Below, in pieces: positions 7,816 to 12,862 of a stretch of 15,274 nt of DNA. The DNA comes from JACRFW01 sp964531745. GTDB taxonomy: Bacteria > Patescibacteriota > Patescibacteriia > Magasanikbacterales > GWA2-37-8. The stretch covers positions 1 through 15,274 of the forward strand of contig CAZHFX010000024.1 of assembly GCA_964531745.1 (NCBI GenBank), written 5' to 3'. The position numbers were made by a program, and so were the translations under genes. Numbering within the stretch: the first letter of the stretch is position 1; each line of letters begins with the position of its first letter. The notes under the pieces were generated by a model that did not search any database, was not told the origin of the DNA, and was given only the letters and a program-made list of their open reading frames with translations.

Positions 7816-7837
7816 TTACTGCCCGGATAGGCAGTAA
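7816..7837. repeat. Perfect 8-bp inverted repeat at the transcription start of the orphan gene
   Basis: TTACTGCC (7816-7823) and GGCAGTAA (7830-7837) are separated by six bases (CGGATA). It falls just downstream of the minus-strand -10 box, covering roughly +1 to +19 and ending a few bases before the Shine-Dalgarno. It could be an operator for a dimeric repressor or a hairpin at the 5' end of the mRNA. No regulator gene is adjacent. Confidence 0.7.
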
Positions 7838-7840
7838 AAT

Positions 7841-7869
7841 ACAATATATTATTTATCTAGGTTTGTCAA
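7841..7869 (-). promoter_or_regulatory. Sigma-70 promoter of the orphan gene
   Basis: On the minus strand TTGACA (7864-7869) is separated by 17 bases from TATTGT (7841-7846). The -35 is a perfect consensus, the spacing is optimal, and the -10 has two mismatches (TATTGT against TATAAT). Predicted start of transcription is near 7834, inside the adjacent palindrome. Confidence 0.75.
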
Positions 7870-7895
7870 TGGCAGGGTTGAAATGGCAGGGTTGA
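7868..7895. repeat. 14-bp tandem duplication between divergent promoters
   Basis: AATGGCAGGGTTGA occurs twice back to back (7868-7881 and 7882-7895) without mismatch. The second copy supplies the TTGA of the thrS -35 box, and the first overlaps the edge of the opposing -35 box. Confidence 0.85.
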
Positions 7896-7920
7896 CAGCG
7901 GTTTTAGGCTGGTGTATCAT
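7892..7920 (+). promoter_or_regulatory. Sigma-70 promoter of the thrS T-box leader
   Basis: TTGACA (7892-7897), a 17-base spacer and TATCAT (7915-7920). Predicted start of transcription is near 7927, which gives a structured leader of about 300 nt before thrS. It diverges from the promoter of the orphan gene, with the two -35 boxes 22 bases apart. Confidence 0.75.
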
Positions 7921-7926
7921 ATAAAT

Positions 7927-8109
7927 ACGTTTGGAAAAGAACCAGCCCAGTCCCGATTAAGCGGGATATGGTACCACTCTTTAACCTTTGTTAAGGCCAT
8001 AACAAAGAGGAAACAAACGAATATAATTATAAAGTGAAACATTCGGGTGGAACCGTCTTGATTCAAAATCATGACCCCGATATGCCAAGTTTTGGCGTAT
8101 CGGGTTTTA
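7927..8109 (+). promoter_or_regulatory. T-box riboswitch controlling thrS
   Basis: T-box leaders sense the charging state of a tRNA: uncharged tRNA pairs with a codon in Stem I and with an antiterminator bulge, and lets transcription continue. The core GGGTGGAACCGTC is at 8045-8057. The antiterminator has TCGGG (8043-8047) with CCCGA (8076-8080), the classical seven-base bulge TGGAACC (8048-8054), then GTC/GAC and TGAT/ATCA with a TCAAA loop. Upstream, a hairpin at 7985-8010 (9 bp, one bulged A) fits Stem III. A short Stem I can be drawn from 7936 to 7982 (AAAGA/TCTTT, ACCA/TGGT, TCCCG/CGGGA), leaving ACCAC (7973-7977) unpaired on the 3' side. This contains the threonine codon ACC followed by a purine, as expected of a specifier. 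The bulge TGGA predicts pairing with a tRNA ending UCCA. The antiterminator call is firm; Stem I is my own fold and less certain. Confidence 0.9.
8076..8109 (+). terminator. Terminator arm of the T-box
   Basis: A 12-bp stem (8076-8087 with 8093-8104, one G-U pair, loop AGTTT) is followed by TTTT at 8105-8108. Its first five bases, CCCGA, are also the 3' arm of the antiterminator, so the two structures exclude each other. Confidence 0.9.
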
Positions 8110-8116
8110 ATTTATT

Positions 8117-8218
8117 ATGAAAGTGCCTATCTTACATGGTAAGCGAATCACACTGCGACCTATACGACTTATGGACGCAGAACGATATGTACGTTGGTTT
8201 AAAGATAAAAATAAATAA
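8117..8218 (+). pseudogene. N-terminal remnant of a GNAT (RimJ/RimL-type) acetyltransferase
   Basis: A 33-codon reading frame starts at an ATG 8 bases after the T-box terminator and ends in TAA at 8216-8218. The peptide contains ITLRPIRLMDAERYVRWF, which matches the usual opening of RimJ/RimL-like GNAT N-acetyltransferases (LxGxRItLRpxxxxDAexyxxW). The acetyl-CoA-binding core is absent, so a complete enzyme cannot be made. Four of its five arginines are CGA, unlike the CGC/CGT preference of neighbouring genes. It stands in the same frame as thrS, with its stop 9 bases before the thrS ATG. It may be the scar of an acetyltransferase gene lost from a T-box operon. A function as a short translated leader cannot be excluded. 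Confidence 0.65.
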
Positions 8219-8227
8219 TTTTTATAT

Positions 8228-9988
8228 ATGGATGCACAAAAATTAGACGCATTACGTCACTCGGCCGCGCATATGCTGGCCGCCGCCGTGCTGGAGCTTT
8301 ACCCGGGCACGAAGCTCGCCATCGGGCCGACCATTGAGAATGGTTTTTATTATGATTTTAAATTTCCGGACGGAGTGTCGCTCTCGGAGAATGATTTGCC
8401 AAAAATTGAAGAAAAAATGAAGGAGATTGCCAAGGGCGGCCATGAGTTCAAGCGGAAAGAAGTGACTGTCCCCGCAGCAAAGGACTTTGAAAAAGATCAG
8501 CCGTTTAAGCTGGAGCTGATTGATGAGTTCGCCAAAGAAAGCAAAACGCTTACGCTTTATGAATCCGGGCCGTTTACCGATTTGTGCCGCGGCGGACACG
8601 CGGAAAATACCAAAGAAATTCCGTTAGATGGTTTGAAGTTACAAAAACTGGCCGGTGCTTATTGGCGCGGAAGCGAGAAGAACCTGATGTTGACGCGTAT
8701 CTACGGTTTGCTCTTTGCGACCAAGAAAGAACTGAATGAGCATTTGGCGATGCTTGAGGAAGCAAAGAAGCGGGATCATAAAAAGCTTGGCAAGGAACTG
8801 GACTTGTTCACTTTTTCGGAAACTGTAGGCAAAGGTTTGCCGCTCTGGACGGAGAAAGGGGCAACAATCCGAAGGGAGCTGGAACGATTTATCGTGGACG
8901 AAGAAATAAGGCGTGGATATTTGCATGTGCGCACGCCGGACATTGCCAAGCTGGATTTGTATAAAAAATCCGGACACTATCCGCATTACAAAGATTCAAT
9001 GTACGCCCCCATTGTGATAGAAGAGGAAGAGTTCATGTTGCGGCCGATGACGTGTCCGCATCACTTTGAACTCTATCTGCGCACGCCCCACAGCTATCGG
9101 GAATTGCCCATGCGCATTGCGGAATTAGCTCAGCTTTACCGTTACGAGCAATCCGGTGAGCTTTCGGGGCTACAGCGTGTCCGCACATTTTGCCTTGCTG
9201 ACGCGCATATTATTTGTGCTTCGGAAGAGCAGGCAGTGGCGGAAATTGGGAAAGCGCTCGATCTTATTGAATACATTGCCGGTGTCTTTGGCCTGGTGCA
9301 CGGGACGGAATATTGGTATAGGTTTTCGCTCGGTGACCGCGCCAATTCGGAAAAATATTATAAGAACGATGCGGGTTGGGATAAAGCCGAAAATCTTTTA
9401 AGAGCACACCTTAAATTTCGCAACAGCCATTTTGTGGAAGCGCCGGGGGAAGCTGCCTTTTACGGGCCGAAAGTTGATATCCAGATGAAGAACGTCAATG
9501 GCAAGGAGGACACAGCATTCACCGTGCAGTACGATCTTTGTATGCCGGAGCGGTTTGACCTGAAATATAACGCCGAAGACGGAACGGAAAAGCGTACATT
9601 TGTAGTCCATCGGTCTTCAATCGGCGCGATTGAGCGCATCACGGCGTTTCTTATTGAACACTACGCCGGCGCCTTCCCACTTTGGCTCTCGCCAGTGCAA
9701 GTAGCGCTCACGCCTGTTTCTGAAAAGCATGTGGATGGCGCCAAAAAGCTCATGGAGGAATTTAAGAAAGTCGGCATTCGTGTTGCGATTGACGATGCCG
9801 ACGAGTCTGTTGGCAAAAAAGTGCGTAATGCCGCCAAACAAAAAATCCCGTACATTGTGGTGGTGGGCGACAAAGAGATTGCTGGCGAGGACTGGATGAT
9901 TCGCGTGCGCGGGCAGGAAGACCAAGTGAAGATGTCTAAAGCGGATTTTATGGCGAAGGTTTTGCGAGAAATTAAAGAGCGCGTCTAG
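8228..9988 (+). CDS. thrS: Threonine--tRNA ligase without TGS domain
   Basis: Class II synthetase that charges tRNA-Thr and removes mischarged serine. The protein starts directly with the editing (N2) domain. Its site is H11-x3-H15 with C120-x3-H124 (in TDLCRGGH), equivalent to the HxxxH and C/H residues of longer enzymes. The catalytic domain (about 200-480) has the zinc ligands C276 (MTCPHH), H327 (ADAHIIC) and H461 (VVHRSSIG), with the same 51-residue distance between the first two as in Escherichia coli. The class II motif 3 arginine (R470) lies in GAIERI. The anticodon-binding domain is at about 485-586 (LSPVQVALTPVS onward). At 586 residues it lacks the N-terminal TGS domain of roughly 60 residues. 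A TAA in the same frame at 8216-8218 rules out an upstream extension. Expression is controlled by the T-box leader, and miaA follows after 16 bases. Confidence 0.97.
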   Translation: MDAQKLDALRHSAAHMLAAAVLELYPGTKLAIGPTIENGFYYDFKFPDGVSLSENDLPKIEEKMKEIAKGGHEFKRKEVTVPAAKDFEKDQPFKLELIDEFAKESKTLTLYESGPFTDLCRGGHAENTKEIPLDGLKLQKLAGAYWRGSEKNLMLTRIYGLLFATKKELNEHLAMLEEAKKRDHKKLGKELDLFTFSETVGKGLPLWTEKGATIRRELERFIVDEEIRRGYLHVRTPDIAKLDLYKKSGHYPHYKDSMYAPIVIEEEEFMLRPMTCPHHFELYLRTPHSYRELPMRIAELAQLYRYEQSGELSGLQRVRTFCLADAHIICASEEQAVAEIGKALDLIEYIAGVFGLVHGTEYWYRFSLGDRANSEKYYKNDAGWDKAENLLRAHLKFRNSHFVEAPGEAAFYGPKVDIQMKNVNGKEDTAFTVQYDLCMPERFDLKYNAEDGTEKRTFVVHRSSIGAIERITAFLIEHYAGAFPLWLSPVQVALTPVSEKHVDGAKKLMEEFKKVGIRVAIDDADESVGKKVRNAAKQKIPYIVVVGDKEIAGEDWMIRVRGQEDQVKMSKADFMAKVLREIKERV

Positions 9989-10004
9989 CATCTTCTGTTG
10001 ATAC

Positions 10005-10925
10005 ATGGAGAAATTGCCGGAAATAGTGGTAATTTTAGGGCCGACGGCGAGCGGGAAAACCGATTTGGCTTTGGCTTTGGCAAAAAAATATAACGGTGAA
10101 ATTGTTTCGGCGGATTCGCGGCAGATTTATCGCGAGTTATCTATTGGCACCGCCAAGCCGGCCGGGGAGTGGGTGAAAGGCGTTTATTTGGTGGAGGGTG
10201 TGCCCTGTCATTTAGTGGATTTTGTTGATCCGACAGCCGTGTATAGCTTGGCGGATTTTAAGCGTGACGCGCTTAAAATCATTAAAGACATAATTCAGCA
10301 TGGCAAATTACCTTTGCTGGTTGGCGGGACGGGGCTTTATGTAGCGGCCATTGTGGATAATTTAGATATTCCTGATGTGCCGCCAAACGAAACCATCCGA
10401 CGGAGTTTGGAATCGCGGCCTCTGCCGGAGTTACAGGCGTTGATTCAGGAAATTGATCCGGTGACAGCTAAAAAAATTGACCTTAACAATCCGCGCCGGC
10501 TGGTGCGGGCGCTTGAGGTGGCGCTGGTTTCGGGCGAGTCGTTTGCCGCCTGGCAAAAAAAATCGCCACCGCTTTTTGAAGTTTTGCTGATCGGCTTGTC
10601 GTGGCCAAAATTGGCGTTGGAAGAGCGAATTCAAAAACGCCTTAAAACGCAGATGGAGCAAGGTTTTGTTGAAGAAGTTGAGATTTTGTGGAAAAAATAT
10701 GGCTTGGCGGTTGGGTCGAGCCTGTCTAGCATTGGTTACAAACCTTTTGTTTCTTACTTATCCGGTGAAATTAATCTTGCCGAAGCTCTCCGGATAGTAT
10801 TTTATCAAACTCGTCAGTATGCGCGGCGGCAGATGACATGGTTCAAGCGCGACGCCCGGATTAATTGGATAACCGGCGCCGATCAGGCGGCGGCGGATGA
10901 TTTGGCGAGAGATTTTTTATCTTAA
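10005..10925 (+). CDS. miaA: tRNA dimethylallyltransferase MiaA
   Basis: Adds a dimethylallyl group to N6 of A37 in tRNAs that read codons starting with U, which improves codon-anticodon pairing. The P-loop GPTASGKT is at 12-19, the substrate-binding DSRQIY at 37-42, and GTAKP at 48-52. GGTGLYV at 107-113 and RQYARRQMTWF at about 270-280 are also family signatures. Length (306 residues) is normal. It follows thrS after 16 bases with no terminator or promoter, so it is probably in the same T-box-controlled transcript. The start has no Shine-Dalgarno. Its stop codon overlaps that of the convergent gene at 10922-12835. Confidence 0.96.
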   Translation: MEKLPEIVVILGPTASGKTDLALALAKKYNGEIVSADSRQIYRELSIGTAKPAGEWVKGVYLVEGVPCHLVDFVDPTAVYSLADFKRDALKIIKDIIQHGKLPLLVGGTGLYVAAIVDNLDIPDVPPNETIRRSLESRPLPELQALIQEIDPVTAKKIDLNNPRRLVRALEVALVSGESFAAWQKKSPPLFEVLLIGLSWPKLALEERIQKRLKTQMEQGFVEEVEILWKKYGLAVGSSLSSIGYKPFVSYLSGEINLAEALRIVFYQTRQYARRQMTWFKRDARINWITGADQAAADDLARDFLS

Positions 10926-12835
10926 GGAGTCGGAGTTTCTTCATTGATAGCGATTTCGTTTCCGGCGAGATCAATTTTTTGTTTGGTGACCTCGTCGTCG
11001 GCGAGCAGGTGGACCTTGGATAACAGGGTATTTTGCGTCGGGTTATTTTTGAGCAGAGTGAGAACGAAACTGCTGTTTAGAACATCAACGCTCTCTGGCA
11101 TTTCGGCGATAGCCCAGGCAATTTGTTTTGTTCCCGGATCATAAGAGAGAGTGCCGGCCGAGGGGGAAGAGGTAACGACCGAGATATCTCCGTAGGCAAC
11201 GGCAGTAAGGGTGATGTTTTTCAGCGGGTGAAAACTGTTGGTAAGCACCCAGGCGATGGTGTGGACATCCTGCCCGGTCGAGTTTTTTTCCACCGTGTCG
11301 CGATTTTCAAATTTAAGGTTGGAGTTCAAGGTGATGATAATTGGTTTTGAACTGACGCTTTCCGAGGCGTCGTTTTGATTCACGAACGCGAGATTGCCCG
11401 AAATGGCAATAACGGGAGTTTTAATAGCGGCCGGATCAAATGTTTTGGCGTCTTTTATGGGCAGGCGCAGATCAATAGTTATCTCATCATTCGGTTTTAC
11501 TTTGGCGAGCGCGGGAATTTTTTTGCTGTTCCAAGTAATGGTGCCTCGCCGAGTAGTGTCATCAAGCTGTTGACCTTGGACATCGCCATCAGCTTGGTCC
11601 ACGATCTCCGTCCATTTAAGAAGACTTTGTCGTTTGGCCGAGGGGCCGTCAATAACAAGATTGACGACGGCATTTTTTAGGGTGTCGGCGCTGGTGTTTT
11701 TCAAGTGGAGCGTGATGGTGAGCATGTCGTCCAGCGTGCTTGAAAAATCGGTGAGCGAGCCGTTGATGGCTACGTTGAAATCCAAGTCGTTTTTGATGAT
11801 TTCCGGCGCTAGCTCGGCGCGGGCGATTTCTAGGCGATCGTTGCCAATGGGCAGTGTCACGACACCTTTTAGCGGGGTCGGTGTGTCTTTGTTTTCAGTG
11901 AATTTGCCGCGTAGCGTGAATTGGATAGCGGAGGAGTCGCCATTCAGCGCGGCGGTATTCTTTTCTGGCAGTACATTCCAAATGTTATTTTTGGTAAAAG
12001 CGGGCGTAGAAGAAGTAATAACGAAATTTGGCGGAGCGACTAGGGCGAGCTCAAAAGGCAAAATAAAATCGCGGGCGTAGTTCACGATGAAAGAATACGC
12101 CACCTCGGTTCCCGCGATAGCTTTGTCCGGGCCGCTGACAGAGAGCGCCACTCCCGAGGCGGCAAGCGTTGTGGTTAGAGTGGCGGCCTTCTGCAGTTCA
12201 GAGTTGAAATTGTCTGGCGTATAGTTCATGAATACCCGCCAGGATTTTTGTTCACCCGGCGCGCCGTAGTTTTTGCCGGTGATGACAATTTTACCGGACT
12301 CCCCCGGCGCGATAACCGCGCGCGCGTATTCATTATGCGAAGTATTTTTTAAGGCCGGCGTGCTGGTCGCGTAGATGAAGCCTTTGGGGTAATACAATGA
12401 AAATGTCACGTTCCGAAGCGGCGCTGTTCCGTTATTTTGGAAAGTGATGGTATAGGTGCTGGTGGCGTTGAGTGTAAGTTCGGTCGGCCCGGCGAGGGAG
12501 ATTTTTACCAGTTCGTCATTTCCCGATCCTCCCGGCGAGAGCCAGAAGAACCCTGCCCAGGCGAGCATAACGCCCGCGAGCGTTAGGCCTAAAAGCCAAG
12601 TGATTATAGTGAAGAGGGAATTAGTTTTTTTGATATTCATTTTTTTCATATCGGGTATGGCGCCATCAGCGTCTCGGTAGATGGTGGAGAGCGAACGATT
12701 AAGTTCCTCGGCGTTGAAAGTTCTCGGGGAGGAGGCCCCGGTAGTTTTTTTCGCGGATGCGCGATGGTGGGGGGCGTGTTTTTTCTTTAGTTTAGTTTCC
12801 TCTGCGGAAGCCTCCGTTGGAGTATTTTCAAGCAT
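10922..12835 (-). CDS. Surface protein with tandem DUF11/Ig-like domains
   Basis: Protein of 637 residues. The first 72 residues are charged and cytoplasmic (Lys/His/Ala-rich). One membrane helix (about 73-99) then leads to an extracellular part made of about four beta-sandwich units: roughly 112-225, 230-345, 352-500 and 505-605. Each opens with a phrase typical of DUF11 or CARDB-like domains, for example YTITFQNNGTAPLRNVTFSL and LTITLHLKNTSADTLKNAVV. No catalytic motif, sortase signal or LPXTG is visible; anchoring is by the N-terminal helix. It follows the DUF4012 gene by 27 bases on the same strand, so the two are probably cotranscribed and act together at the envelope. A role in adhesion or envelope structure is plausible but not shown. 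The ATG lacks a Shine-Dalgarno. An AT-rich TATATT-like stretch lies just upstream, but is too weak to call a promoter. Confidence 0.85.
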   Translation of the reverse strand: MLENTPTEASAEETKLKKKHAPHHRASAKKTTGASSPRTFNAEELNRSLSTIYRDADGAIPDMKKMNIKKTNSLFTIITWLLGLTLAGVMLAWAGFFWLSPGGSGNDELVKISLAGPTELTLNATSTYTITFQNNGTAPLRNVTFSLYYPKGFIYATSTPALKNTSHNEYARAVIAPGESGKIVITGKNYGAPGEQKSWRVFMNYTPDNFNSELQKAATLTTTLAASGVALSVSGPDKAIAGTEVAYSFIVNYARDFILPFELALVAPPNFVITSSTPAFTKNNIWNVLPEKNTAALNGDSSAIQFTLRGKFTENKDTPTPLKGVVTLPIGNDRLEIARAELAPEIIKNDLDFNVAINGSLTDFSSTLDDMLTITLHLKNTSADTLKNAVVNLVIDGPSAKRQSLLKWTEIVDQADGDVQGQQLDDTTRRGTITWNSKKIPALAKVKPNDEITIDLRLPIKDAKTFDPAAIKTPVIAISGNLAFVNQNDASESVSSKPIIITLNSNLKFENRDTVEKNSTGQDVHTIAWVLTNSFHPLKNITLTAVAYGDISVVTSSPSAGTLSYDPGTKQIAWAIAEMPESVDVLNSSFVLTLLKNNPTQNTLLSKVHLLADDEVTKQKIDLAGNEIAINEETPTP

Positions 12836-12862
12836 AGGTAAAAAATATAAAATAGATAATTT

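Noticed and set aside
7816..7837. Start of a CRISPR array
   Set aside because: Only one hairpin copy occurs; there are no regularly spaced repeats, spacers or cas genes in the window.
7515..7895. Plus-strand reading frame of 126 codons opposite the orphan gene
   Set aside because: It runs through the promoter, palindrome and Shine-Dalgarno of the minus-strand gene, has no start signal of its own and no protein-like motif.
7927..8109. Classical peptide-leader attenuator for thrS
   Set aside because: No short frame with a run of Thr codons precedes the terminator, while the T-box core and its seven-base bulge are clear.
11634..12080. Plus-strand frame opposite the Ig-domain gene
   Set aside because: It is a shadow of the minus-strand coding frame with no start signal and no recognisable domain.
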